This document shows, one piece after another, positions 26,285-34,311 of a stretch of 64,000 nt of DNA. Source of the stretch: Runella defluvii (lineage in GTDB: Bacteria; Bacteroidota; Bacteroidia; Cytophagales; Spirosomataceae); the NCBI RefSeq assembly GCF_014195535.1, contig NZ_JACIBY010000002.1, positions 290,206 through 354,205 on the forward strand, written 5' to 3'. Position 1 is the first letter of the stretch. Every line of letters starts with the position of its first letter. The notes under the pieces were generated by a model that worked only from the letters and a program-made list of their open reading frames with translations, was not told the origin of the DNA and searched no databases. The position numbers and the translations under genes are program-made.

Positions 26285-26914
26285 ATGAAAAAAATAGCTT
26301 GGATTCTCGTCGTTGTACTGGCTCTTCTTGTCGGAATGATCCCGATTTCGTACCTAACCGATGTCAAACAAGGGTATTTAGAACTAAAATCTCCCGAAAC
26401 ACGTCAAAATACGTTCTGGCAAATAGGCTTTGTCACGCATATTGCGTTTGGGGCGGTAGCCATTATGGTCGGCTGGCTACAATTCAGCCATAAACTGTTG
26501 ACCAGCTTCCCAAAATGGCATCGGATCATTGGCAAAACCTACGTCATCACGGGTTTGCTCTGCTCTGGAGCAGGAATTTTCATTGGTTTTTATGCCCACG
26601 GCGGCCCCATCGCAATGGCGGGTTTTGTCTGCGGAGGCTGCGTTTACTTTTACACAACCCTTCGAGGTTATGTATTGATTCGGGCCAAAAACGTAGTCAA
26701 ACACCAAGCTATGATGACCTACAGCTACGCGGCTTGCCTGGGTGCGGTGAGCCTGAGAATTTTTATACCGCTCTCGGTTTTGCTTCCTTATGAATACACA
26801 TCGGTGTACAACGTGGTGGCGTGGTTGAGTTGGCTATTCAACTTGGGAATTGCGTTTTGGGTCAACAAAAAAAGAGGCTCACCTTACAAGCAAGGGCGCA
26901 TGGCAGCGATTTGA
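26285..26914 (+). CDS. DUF2306 family membrane protein, paralog 2
   Basis: A 209-residue membrane protein related to the one at 18932. Shared hallmarks: VTHIAFGAVAIMVGWLQFSH, WHRIIGKTYVITGLLCSG, GFYAHGGPIAMAGFVCGG and KHQAMMTYSYAACLGAVSLR. Six hydrophobic segments are predicted. ATG at 26285 gives the charged-then-hydrophobic start MKKIAWILVVVLALLVG. The final residues (KKRGSPYKQGR) are encoded by the second copy of the 30-bp direct repeat, so its 3' end is involved in a rearrangement. Function unknown. Confidence 0.8.
   Translation: MKKIAWILVVVLALLVGMIPISYLTDVKQGYLELKSPETRQNTFWQIGFVTHIAFGAVAIMVGWLQFSHKLLTSFPKWHRIIGKTYVITGLLCSGAGIFIGFYAHGGPIAMAGFVCGGCVYFYTTLRGYVLIRAKNVVKHQAMMTYSYAACLGAVSLRIFIPLSVLLPYEYTSVYNVVAWLSWLFNLGIAFWVNKKRGSPYKQGRMAAI
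26870..26899 (+). repeat. 30-bp direct repeat, copy 2 (inside the DUF2306 3' end)
   Basis: Exact match to 26202-26231, with a period of 668 bp that spans almost the whole DUF2306 gene. It lies in frame within the last codons of that gene. Confidence 0.9.
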
Positions 26915-26951
26915 AGGGGATGTTTGTGCCGAAATCAAACTTTTAGCACAC

Positions 26952-27551
26952 ATGTCCCTTTTCAACACAAAAACGCTCCGCTATGCCTGCTTGCTCGTGG
27001 CGGGGTTTATCGCTTCCGACGCCACCGCCCAGACGTCGCTTAAAACGCTGCGGTTCTCGCTCTACAACGAAACGTTGGGTGTCCCCTCCGCCAAACTAAC
27101 CAAACTTCCCATTCACCCAGCAGTAAGTATTGGCACCGACCTACGGGTACGTTCGGGCCACCATTGGCAAAAAGCCTTTGGGGTTGACCTGTACTATTAT
27201 TACCAACAGTCGTTGGAACACGCCCTCATGCTCGATGCTTCGTATCGACTTGGGTATCGGTTCAATTTTGGGTTGCAAACCAACCTACACACCGCACTTG
27301 GTTACAAACACGCGATTTTGGCAGGTCAAAAGTATGCCCTAAAAAACGGTGAATACCAACCTACCTCGCATTTTGGCAAAGCCCAAGCCAACCTCAAACT
27401 CGGACTAGGGCTGGAATACCCGCTTTCGAAGCGCTACTCCGTCGCGGTTGACTACAAAACAATGGTCGCCGCACCGTTTGGCGACCGCATTCTTCCTTTT
27501 TCTATCCATACCTTCTTAGGGGCAGGTCTCAACATTCATTTACAACCATAA
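26952..27551 (+). CDS. Putative outer-membrane beta-barrel protein
   Basis: A 199-residue protein, start at 26952 chosen for its signal peptide (MSLFNTKTLRYACLLVAGFI, then ASDATAQT). The rest has alternating amphipathic strands with aromatic girdle residues (QKAFGVDLYYYYQQSLEHAL, YRFNFGLQTNLHTALGY) and a C-terminal strand of the porin type, consistent with a small 8-10-stranded barrel. No named family recognised. The next gene starts 15 bp later, so the two are probably cotranscribed. Confidence 0.6.
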   Translation: MSLFNTKTLRYACLLVAGFIASDATAQTSLKTLRFSLYNETLGVPSAKLTKLPIHPAVSIGTDLRVRSGHHWQKAFGVDLYYYYQQSLEHALMLDASYRLGYRFNFGLQTNLHTALGYKHAILAGQKYALKNGEYQPTSHFGKAQANLKLGLGLEYPLSKRYSVAVDYKTMVAAPFGDRILPFSIHTFLGAGLNIHLQP

Positions 27552-27566
27552 ACTTCACAACAGTCC

Positions 27567-28730
27567 ATGAAACGTATCTCATTCATCCTCGTTATTGCGT
27601 TGTTTTCGCTTGGTTCATGCCACGAAGAACTTGGCTCGGCGCAGCCTTTGCCCAATTGCCCATTGACCAACACCACCCACCCCAAAGCCGCTAATTACCA
27701 AAAAATTATCGACAAGTTTATGGCAGCGGGCGCGGTGGGAGTGAGCGTCACCGTTCGCACGCCCGAAGGCACTTGGAGCGCCACCGCTGGCAAAGCCGAC
27801 CTTGCCAACCACATCGACCTTAGCCCTTGCCATACGCTTGGCATTGGGAGTATTTCAAAGACATTTACGGCGGCCACGGTTTTAAAATTGCAGGAAGAAG
27901 GCAAACTCAATATCAATGATTTAGCGAGTAAATACCTTCCCGACGAATACGTCAAAAACATCCACAACCTCAACAAAGCCACCATCAAGCAGTTGCTTCA
28001 GCACACTTCGGGCATCCGCGATTATTTGGGGCTTGTAGGCTTGCTCAACATCCACAACCAATCGGTCAAAGCTCAGTCAGCTCACGAAAATTTAAAAACA
28101 ATTTTTGGAAAAAAAGCCCTGTTTGAAGTGGGTACCGACTGGAGTTACTCCAACTCTAATTACCTGATTTTGGCCTTAATCATCGAGAAATTTGGCAACA
28201 AAAGCGCCTTTGAAACGGTAACGGAAAAAGTGCTACAGCCCCTCAAACTCCAAAACACCTACGCCTCCACGACCCGACCCGCGAGTTTGTCGAGGGGTTA
28301 CTACGATTCGTTTAACAACGGCATGATGCGTGACCTAACCAAATTTGATGGCTTCGCCGTGGGAGGACAAGACATACTGGACGGCGGAATGGTTTCGAAT
28401 TCCTACGATTTGGCCCTTTTTATGGAAGCCCTCAAAACGGGCAAACTCCTTTCGGCGGCGTCAATTGCCCTGATGGAATCTCCCACCAACATCCAAGTCA
28501 AAGGCATTCCCGAAAACCTTTCATACATCAAGGATTACGGACTAGGGCTTTTTTTGCTTGATATTGAGGGAAAGAAGGGAGTTGGGCACGGGGGCAATGT
28601 GCATTGTTTCAACGCAGTTGCTTATTATTTCCCCGAACAAAAAGTCAGTATCGCTATTGCGCTCAATAGCTATTCCAGCAAATTAGACGAAGCTTTATAC
28701 GACCGCGAAACGATTAAATTGGCCTTGTAA
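27567..28730 (+). CDS. Class C beta-lactamase/D-Ala-D-Ala peptidase-like serine hydrolase, lipoprotein
   Basis: A 387-residue serine hydrolase of the beta-lactamase superfamily (Pfam Beta-lactamase). The nucleophile motif SxxK is Ser95-I-S-Lys98 in GIGSISKTFTAA; the second motif is YSN in WSYSNSNYL; the third is HGG in GVGHGGNVHCFN. A lipobox at SLGSC (Cys18) suggests a membrane-anchored, periplasmic enzyme. The substrate may be peptidoglycan peptides or D-amino-acid esters; the sequence alone does not show true beta-lactamase activity. A terminator follows at 28743-28778. Confidence 0.87.
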   Translation: MKRISFILVIALFSLGSCHEELGSAQPLPNCPLTNTTHPKAANYQKIIDKFMAAGAVGVSVTVRTPEGTWSATAGKADLANHIDLSPCHTLGIGSISKTFTAATVLKLQEEGKLNINDLASKYLPDEYVKNIHNLNKATIKQLLQHTSGIRDYLGLVGLLNIHNQSVKAQSAHENLKTIFGKKALFEVGTDWSYSNSNYLILALIIEKFGNKSAFETVTEKVLQPLKLQNTYASTTRPASLSRGYYDSFNNGMMRDLTKFDGFAVGGQDILDGGMVSNSYDLALFMEALKTGKLLSAASIALMESPTNIQVKGIPENLSYIKDYGLGLFLLDIEGKKGVGHGGNVHCFNAVAYYFPEQKVSIAIALNSYSSKLDEALYDRETIKLAL

Positions 28731-28742
28731 AAATAGGTTACC

Positions 28743-28778
28743 CCCTGCGCTTTTCCACCTGTTTGGAGAAACGCAGGG
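28743..28778. terminator. Bidirectional terminator hairpin
   Basis: CCCTGCG (28743-28749) pairs with CGCAGGG (28772-28778) and an inner TTTTCCA/TGGAGAA stem prolongs the hairpin. It stands between the plus-strand hydrolase stop and the minus-strand pseudogene end, with A- and T-rich flanks on both sides, so it can serve both converging transcripts. Confidence 0.6.
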
Positions 28779-28790
28779 ATTTTGAAATTA

Positions 28791-28981
28791 CTACTTCGTG
28801 TCATTAAGGCGATTTTTTATCAAATGTTCAAATTTCTCTAAACTGTTATCATCGTACCCCACAAACTTTTCCACAATTTGCCCTTTGTTATCCACAAACA
28901 AAGTGGTTGGAATACTACCGTCAAATCAGCACAGCTTATTATCAGAGAAAGCAAGAATGAATAGCAAAATATTTTTTTCAT
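28791..28981 (-). pseudogene. Remnant of a TlpA/thioredoxin-like lipoprotein
   Basis: Two disconnected parts of one gene type are fused with a frame change. From ATG at 28981 a lipoprotein signal runs MKKIFCYSFLLSLIISCAD. In another frame, ending at the TAG at 28791, is the C-terminal thioredoxin-fold segment DGSIPTTLFVDNKGQIVEKF, followed by VGYDDNSLEKFEHLIKN. The cis-Pro strand (IPTTLFVDNKG) identifies the family. The CxxC core, roughly 100 or more residues, is gone, and an in-frame TGA lies just before the second part. An internal deletion of a formerly intact gene is the simplest reading. Confidence 0.8.
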
Positions 28982-28999
28982 AACGAATACAGTTGTACC

Positions 29000-29992
29000 C
29001 TAGTTGGTTACTATTTGAATGACCGCTTTTCTGTTTTTCTCCCTTTTTTGTTCAGATTTATCGTTAGCACTTAAACCTTCATCGCCTCTCCAATTCATTT
29101 TTATTCTTTCAGCAGAAACCCCTTTTTGAATAAGGTATCCCCCAATCGCACGTGCTCTGTACTCAGACAAAGTCATATTTTTATCTCTATCACCTACATT
29201 ATCAGTATATCCTGTCACGTGAGCTTTTAGCTTGAAGTCTTCTATTAAGAACGTGGCAATTGAATCTAAGGTAGCTTTCACTTCCGTTTTTAAATCATAA
29301 TTACTTTGGTCAAAATATAATGTTCTGGTATCAAATGGCTTCTTAGCAATACCCACATTTACAGGTCTAGAAACCAAAGAAGGATTGGTAGCATCAATTC
29401 GAACGTCCATAAGTGTCAATCCTGATTCAAGTACAAACTCCTGATTAAGCAACAATTCCCCTTCGTTAGAGCGTGCCTGAATTAAATGTTTACCAGGTTG
29501 CATAGGAATTAAGTATAAATAATTATTTCTTATCAAGGGATTTAAAACCAATATATTGTTTACTTTAAATTCTACATTTTTATTCTCGGGAAATGTAAAA
29601 TGCCAATGAAGTTGGTTTTCTGACGGAAGTGGTGGTGAATTCTTGGATGCCATCGGTACGTTCATTTCAAATTCAAAGTTTTCTTCGATATTTCCGATAC
29701 GCCTTATTGGCATTTTAGTAGCTCGATAACCTTCTGATTCAAACAATAAAAATTCTGCTGAGTTCGGCAATTGTATTTTAAATTTATTAATACGATTATT
29801 TACTTTACTTTCTCCTAAGCTTATTTTTTTCTCACCTTCAAATGCATAAACATGTACTTTCAAATCGAAGCCATTTGCTGGGTCATAACAAAACCCACCT
29901 ATTTTAACGGTGTTTTTATCTTGAATTGGCAATAATTGATTAAATCCATTACTACAAATATGAAGGAGAATGGACAGTACATAGGCAAGCAT
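29000..29992 (-). CDS. OmpA-like C-terminal domain protein
   Basis: A 330-residue exported protein. The last 110 residues form an OmpA/MotB peptidoglycan-binding domain: LYFDQSNYDL, HVTGYTDNVGDRDKNMTLSE, YRARAIGGYLIQKGVS and ending KNRKAVIQIV. The first 200 residues are beta-rich with no domain I recognise, perhaps a carrier for ligand or partner binding. The N-terminus (MLAYVLSILLHICSNGFN) is a short export signal. It lies in an AT-rich stretch with two TlpA-like genes, all on the minus strand. Confidence 0.82.
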   Translation of the reverse strand: MLAYVLSILLHICSNGFNQLLPIQDKNTVKIGGFCYDPANGFDLKVHVYAFEGEKKISLGESKVNNRINKFKIQLPNSAEFLLFESEGYRATKMPIRRIGNIEENFEFEMNVPMASKNSPPLPSENQLHWHFTFPENKNVEFKVNNILVLNPLIRNNYLYLIPMQPGKHLIQARSNEGELLLNQEFVLESGLTLMDVRIDATNPSLVSRPVNVGIAKKPFDTRTLYFDQSNYDLKTEVKATLDSIATFLIEDFKLKAHVTGYTDNVGDRDKNMTLSEYRARAIGGYLIQKGVSAERIKMNWRGDEGLSANDKSEQKREKNRKAVIQIVTN

Positions 29993-30034
29993 ATTTTTAA
30001 TTATTTATTGGTGAGGTTTATATAAAACATCTTA

Positions 30035-31585
30035 TTATTTCGACAGCTCTGTCAAAAGTTGCGTAAGTTCTTTGCTTTCTACTCTAGGTGCGTTTGGATA
30101 TATCAGTTGACCGCGTTTGTCAACAATCATATAACGAGGTATCGAATTAACTTTTTGCTGCTTCAAGAAATCAGCATCTTGTGAGTTTAAAACCAAGAAA
30201 TTGTTTGGATACTCATTCAATTCTTCTTTTTCTGAGGCTTTTAACCATGCTTCCATAGATTTATCAATCGACAAATAAACAAATACAATATTTTTGTCTT
30301 TTAATGATTCCCTTAGCTTTACAGAATGTGGAAAAGCGGCTCTACAAGGCCCGCACCAGCTTGCCCAAAAATCTACATAGATCACTTTGCCTTGCGCTTG
30401 TTTAATAATTGCATCAAGCGAGGTTTTCCCTTTATTGTTATCCATCAACGTAAGTGATGTAGGTACGTAGCGCGTTGTATCAAGTTCAAGGACATACTTT
30501 ACTTTAAGTTTCTCAACGAGCGAAGAATCTTTTACATCTTTCTCTAACTTGTTAAAGTAGCTCAAAAAGTCATTTTTTGAAAGTGACTCCGAAATTCTGC
30601 CAATATTTTTTATCAGCAAATAATTTTTGATTGTTTCTGGAAAATTAAATTCTGTATTTATTTTATCATAAATCACCTTATAATCCCTATTAATTCCATC
30701 TGTTAAATCCAAATAAGGTGCTTTTTCCACGACAAATCTATACTCTACTGCATCAACAAAATCTTTAAAATAGATTCCTTCATAATTCTCTAGGGTGTTT
30801 TCTTGAGAATTGCACCAATGATAGACGTCATCAATCGAAAGTCGTTCTGTTTCAACCTCTATTAACTTTTTTAAATTTTCGATTTTATTTTTTTGAAATT
30901 TATACACATTTTCAGATACAAAACCTTGCTTATTGAGTGAATCAATAACCTTTTTGTTTATATCAAGATACCTCATGTACTTTGGGTATAATTCATTTTT
31001 CATTAACAAAACTCCTTTTTTATCTCTATTTATTCTTTGCTCTTCCGTCATATTTTTTGACTGAGCAAGTGCACTTTTATCATTCAATATTTTTTTTCCG
31101 TGCAAGCTAACGGCACCAAAATATTCCCCAATTGGCGAGTAGTTCACAAACTCACACTGGCTCCTTACTAGGTCATCCACCTGATAATCATTTTTAGGAG
31201 CCTTTCGGTTTATAACCGTTACGACGGGAATATTTTTATTATATTCAATGACAATGGAGTCTCCCTTTTGCAAAATGTAGTCGTTATAGTCAAAGTAGTT
31301 AACCCAGTGCCGAAGAACACAATGATTATTTTTCATTTTCAGCCGAATATCTTTATTTTTAATATCACTTTTTACTTCAATCCATTTCATCTCATCATCA
31401 TACACAAATCGTAACAAGTGCTTATTTTGAGTCCATGCTGTTTTTGTATAATAAAAATAATTATCAATCTTTTGAGTATTTTTAAAGGAAACGTGAACAA
31501 CACCTTCCGTGTCGTTTGAAAACACATTTATGTGACACAAAAATGCCATTTTTAACATTAATAAGCGAAGTAGTGTTGTTTTCAT
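30035..31585 (-). CDS. TlpA-like thioredoxin-domain protein with long N-terminal region
   Basis: A 516-residue periplasmic protein. The C-terminal 150 residues are a TlpA-type thioredoxin domain with the motif VDFWASWCGPCRAAFPHSVK (CGPC near residue 411) and the cis-Pro strand SIPRYMIVDKRG. The first 360 residues are an all-helical and beta mixture like those found before Bacteroidota TlpA domains, of unknown role. It probably reduces disulfides in the envelope. The neighbour at 31610 shares the organisation of the N-terminal part but lacks the thioredoxin domain. Confidence 0.83.
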   Translation of the reverse strand: MKTTLLRLLMLKMAFLCHINVFSNDTEGVVHVSFKNTQKIDNYFYYTKTAWTQNKHLLRFVYDDEMKWIEVKSDIKNKDIRLKMKNNHCVLRHWVNYFDYNDYILQKGDSIVIEYNKNIPVVTVINRKAPKNDYQVDDLVRSQCEFVNYSPIGEYFGAVSLHGKKILNDKSALAQSKNMTEEQRINRDKKGVLLMKNELYPKYMRYLDINKKVIDSLNKQGFVSENVYKFQKNKIENLKKLIEVETERLSIDDVYHWCNSQENTLENYEGIYFKDFVDAVEYRFVVEKAPYLDLTDGINRDYKVIYDKINTEFNFPETIKNYLLIKNIGRISESLSKNDFLSYFNKLEKDVKDSSLVEKLKVKYVLELDTTRYVPTSLTLMDNNKGKTSLDAIIKQAQGKVIYVDFWASWCGPCRAAFPHSVKLRESLKDKNIVFVYLSIDKSMEAWLKASEKEELNEYPNNFLVLNSQDADFLKQQKVNSIPRYMIVDKRGQLIYPNAPRVESKELTQLLTELSK

Positions 31586-31609
31586 GTTTTCAAGTATTTA
31601 AATAGATTT

Positions 31610-32572
31610 TTATTTTTTCAAGGAACTTCTTATAAAGTCAACATAATCTTCATCAGTACATAATTGATAAAACTTATTTAAAAACTTCTCGTAAAACAAC
31701 TCATTAGCTGCGTAGTTTTGAGTTATTACAATTTGTTCATAAAGCAGATTTAGTAAAAGTTGAGACCTTAACATACCAGAATATCTTTCACATATGTAAT
31801 CAAACAAAACCGTAAACTCTTGTGGGCTCGGAAAAGTATAATTACTGTAGCAACTACACTCCGCCTGAATGATACTATACAAAGCTGGTATTCTAAATAA
31901 AGAACTGTAATTAAGTGTATCATTCATTAATTCATTTTTCATACTTGTCACTTGAGGCGGTAATGGAATACCCTTAAATGATTTATTTCGATGGATTAGT
32001 AAAGATGCCATCCATTGATAATTACGTTCTTTTTCTAGGTATGATACATATTTTTCCGAAAGAGCATATTTCCCTCTGAGTTCTTTAATTAAATTCATTT
32101 CATTTTCTCTAATTAAATCTAAGTTATTTTGCACATCTTTCCATATTTTAAAATTTATATTAAACAAGTATGGCTCAATAAATGACTGAGAACTTACCAA
32201 TTTTTTCATTATTTTCCATTCGTTTACATTAGTTCCTTCAAAAACTAATTTTCCAAAAATGTCTATACTAACGTTTAATGTATCATTTGGAAATAAAATT
32301 ATAGGAATAATAGCCTCATTATTTTCTTGAAATATAAGTACAGATGGAGAATTATTTAACACATTAATTGTATCCGTTTTAAATTTTGATTCCGACTGAA
32401 GATAGTGGTGATATTTACGATTAGGATATAGATATTTTGTTCTCTCGTAAAAAAATATACTCTTGGTAGGTGCTAAGTTTACAATAACTGTACTTGATTG
32501 TCCAAAACAAGCGGAAGCATATATAAAAATGAGTAAGAAAATTATTTTTTCACAACGTATTAACCTGAACAT
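31610..32572 (-). CDS. Secreted hypothetical protein, TlpA-N-region-like without thioredoxin domain
   Basis: A 320-residue protein with a signal peptide (IIFLLIFIYASACFGQ). After an early beta region it is mainly helical (LNYSSLFRIPALYSIIQAEC), like the N-terminal part of the TlpA-like protein encoded 24 bp downstream, but the gene ends where a thioredoxin domain would begin. Codon use is very A/T-rich. No domain name can be assigned. It may be a stand-alone partner of the downstream protein or a truncated copy (inference). Confidence 0.6.
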   Translation of the reverse strand: MFRLIRCEKIIFLLIFIYASACFGQSSTVIVNLAPTKSIFFYERTKYLYPNRKYHHYLQSESKFKTDTINVLNNSPSVLIFQENNEAIIPIILFPNDTLNVSIDIFGKLVFEGTNVNEWKIMKKLVSSQSFIEPYLFNINFKIWKDVQNNLDLIRENEMNLIKELRGKYALSEKYVSYLEKERNYQWMASLLIHRNKSFKGIPLPPQVTSMKNELMNDTLNYSSLFRIPALYSIIQAECSCYSNYTFPSPQEFTVLFDYICERYSGMLRSQLLLNLLYEQIVITQNYAANELFYEKFLNKFYQLCTDEDYVDFIRSSLKK

Positions 32573-32705
32573 AAATCACTACTTATTGACTATAATAAAA
32601 GTGTTATTTACTAATGATTTGATAAAAATATTTAAAAATCTAGTAAAAACAAATAAATTTAAACTTTTTTTAGAAAAAATAGTTTTTTTTCATCCTTTAG
32701 GCCAC

Positions 32706-32738
32706 AAAAAAAGGGAATCACCTCTCGATGATTCCCTC
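32706..32738 (-). terminator. Terminator of ricT
   Basis: A 9-bp stem AGGGAATCA (32712-32720)/TGATTCCCT (32729-32737) with an 8-nt loop. On the minus strand it is followed by a run of seven T residues (32712 down to 32706), directly downstream of the ricT stop. Confidence 0.85.
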
Positions 32739-32758
32739 CTATGCACCTTTAGTGCTTA

Positions 32759-34234
32759 CTATTGCTTCTTCTCGTTGCCTCCGCCGCTGTTGCCACTATT
32801 GCCACCACCACCTTTGGGTTGATTATGATTTCTGCGGTGATGATTTCCTCTATTTGAGTGTTGTTTGGCAGGCTTTGTTGCGTCGTTGTTGTTATTATTG
32901 GCATTATTATTTCCTTTCTGGGCAGGATTTCCCGCTGGAGCACTGGGCACTTTCGCAGGAGCCTGGGCAGTAGGTGCCTTGGGAGCTGATGCCTGTGGCT
33001 TCGGCGCAGGAGCTGAAGGCGTAGTGGCTGCCGCTGGCTGCGCCGTTTCTTTGGCCGCGTTGGTATTGGTAGTACCACCCCCTTTTTTCTTCTTAGGACG
33101 GCGATTTGCACCACCATTTTGTTGGTCGCGGTGGCTAAACTTCTTGTCCATTTTGGCCAAGTCGCTATTGATACCTGCCGCAGGCAATGCCAACACTGCC
33201 TCTTCGATATCCAACACATCCAACGACACAGGTTTTTCGCCTCTTGCGTTCATTTGCAAGATTTTGCTCACCTGCTCCATCGTGATTGGGTGCCAGGTCG
33301 TGCTATCGTTTTCGTAGCCAAACCACATGATTTTCTTGAAAATATCGGTTTTCTGCAAGTGCGCCTTCCCTTTTTGGGTTTGAAGGGGTGCATCCACGTG
33401 CGGAATATCCTTGAGGGCGTCGATGTAGGTTTCCAGCTCGTAGTTGAGGCAGCACTTCAAACGTCCGCATTGGCCCGAAAGCTTCGTTGGGTTCAGCGAT
33501 AGGTTTTGGTAACGAGCAGCTGAGGTCGTGATGTTTTTAAAGTCGCTCAACCAAGTTGAACAACACAATTCACGGCCACATGCGCCCAAACCACCCAAAC
33601 GCCCTGCTTCTTGGCGTAGGCTAATTTGACGCATTTCGATGCGCACCTTAAACTCGCCCGCCAAAACCTTGATCAGTTCACGGAAATCAACCCGTTCGTC
33701 GGCCGAATAGTAAAACGTCGCTTTGGTATTGTCGGACTGAAACTCCACATCCGACAATTTCATGTTCAGTTTTAGCTCTTTGACCAATTCGCGAGCGCGG
33801 TACATCGTTGGCAGGTCACGCGCAACACTCTGCTCGTGTTTTTCCATATCGCGTGGATTCCCCACCCGATAAATGCTCTTGATGTTTTCGTCGTCGGCTA
33901 CTTTCTTCTTGGTCATTTGCAAACGCACCAAGTCACCCTGCAACGATACCGCTCCAATATGATAGCCCGAAGCCATCTCACACACGACGTAGTCGCCCGT
34001 GAGGAGTTCAAGCTGGTTGATATTGCGAAAATATTCTTTCCGCCCTCCTTTAAACTTCACTTCTACCACGTCAAAACGTTTTGCGATGGGCACATCCATA
34101 TCACTGAGCCAATCGAAAACATTCATTTTATTGCAACCACCTGTGTTGCACGCGCCATTATTTTGACAACCAGCGGTTTTTCCGTTGCTTCCTTTCGTTC
34201 CGCATCCGCCCGTTGAACATGATTTACAACTCAT
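32759..34234 (-). CDS. ricT: PSP1/RicT (YaaT-like) family protein with N- and C-terminal extensions
   Basis: A 491-residue cytosolic protein. The PSP1 core (about 45-320) has YVVCEMASGYHIGAVSLQGD, GRLGGLGACGRELCCSTWLS and LSGQCGRLKCCLNYELETYI, whose Cys pairs match the Fe-S-linked Ric complex proteins of Firmicutes. An N-terminal tail adds six Cys (Cys3, 6, 11, 23, 29, 34). The C-terminal 95 residues are low-complexity, rich in Ala/Pro then Asn/Gly/Lys. In Bacillus the complex acts in RNA maturation and development; the role in Bacteroidota is not settled. The gene ends at a clear terminator. Confidence 0.9.
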   Translation of the reverse strand: MSCKSCSTGGCGTKGSNGKTAGCQNNGACNTGGCNKMNVFDWLSDMDVPIAKRFDVVEVKFKGGRKEYFRNINQLELLTGDYVVCEMASGYHIGAVSLQGDLVRLQMTKKKVADDENIKSIYRVGNPRDMEKHEQSVARDLPTMYRARELVKELKLNMKLSDVEFQSDNTKATFYYSADERVDFRELIKVLAGEFKVRIEMRQISLRQEAGRLGGLGACGRELCCSTWLSDFKNITTSAARYQNLSLNPTKLSGQCGRLKCCLNYELETYIDALKDIPHVDAPLQTQKGKAHLQKTDIFKKIMWFGYENDSTTWHPITMEQVSKILQMNARGEKPVSLDVLDIEEAVLALPAAGINSDLAKMDKKFSHRDQQNGGANRRPKKKKGGGTTNTNAAKETAQPAAATTPSAPAPKPQASAPKAPTAQAPAKVPSAPAGNPAQKGNNNANNNNNDATKPAKQHSNRGNHHRRNHNQPKGGGGNSGNSGGGNEKKQ

Positions 34235-34311
34235 TTCTGTTTAGTTTACAGCCTGACGTTTATACGAGGTCGTTACGGTTTCAACTACGTTACGACCCGC
34301 TTTGCGTCAAA

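Noticed and set aside
27567-28730. Antibiotic-resistance beta-lactamase
   Set aside because: The SxxK/YSN/HGG triad defines a broad hydrolase family. Nothing in the sequence separates a lactamase from a peptidase or esterase, so only the family is claimed.
29000-29992. Possible MotB-type stator protein
   Set aside because: The OmpA-like domain is clear, but the N-terminus is a short export signal and not a single long membrane anchor with the MotB Asp, and no motA lies nearby.
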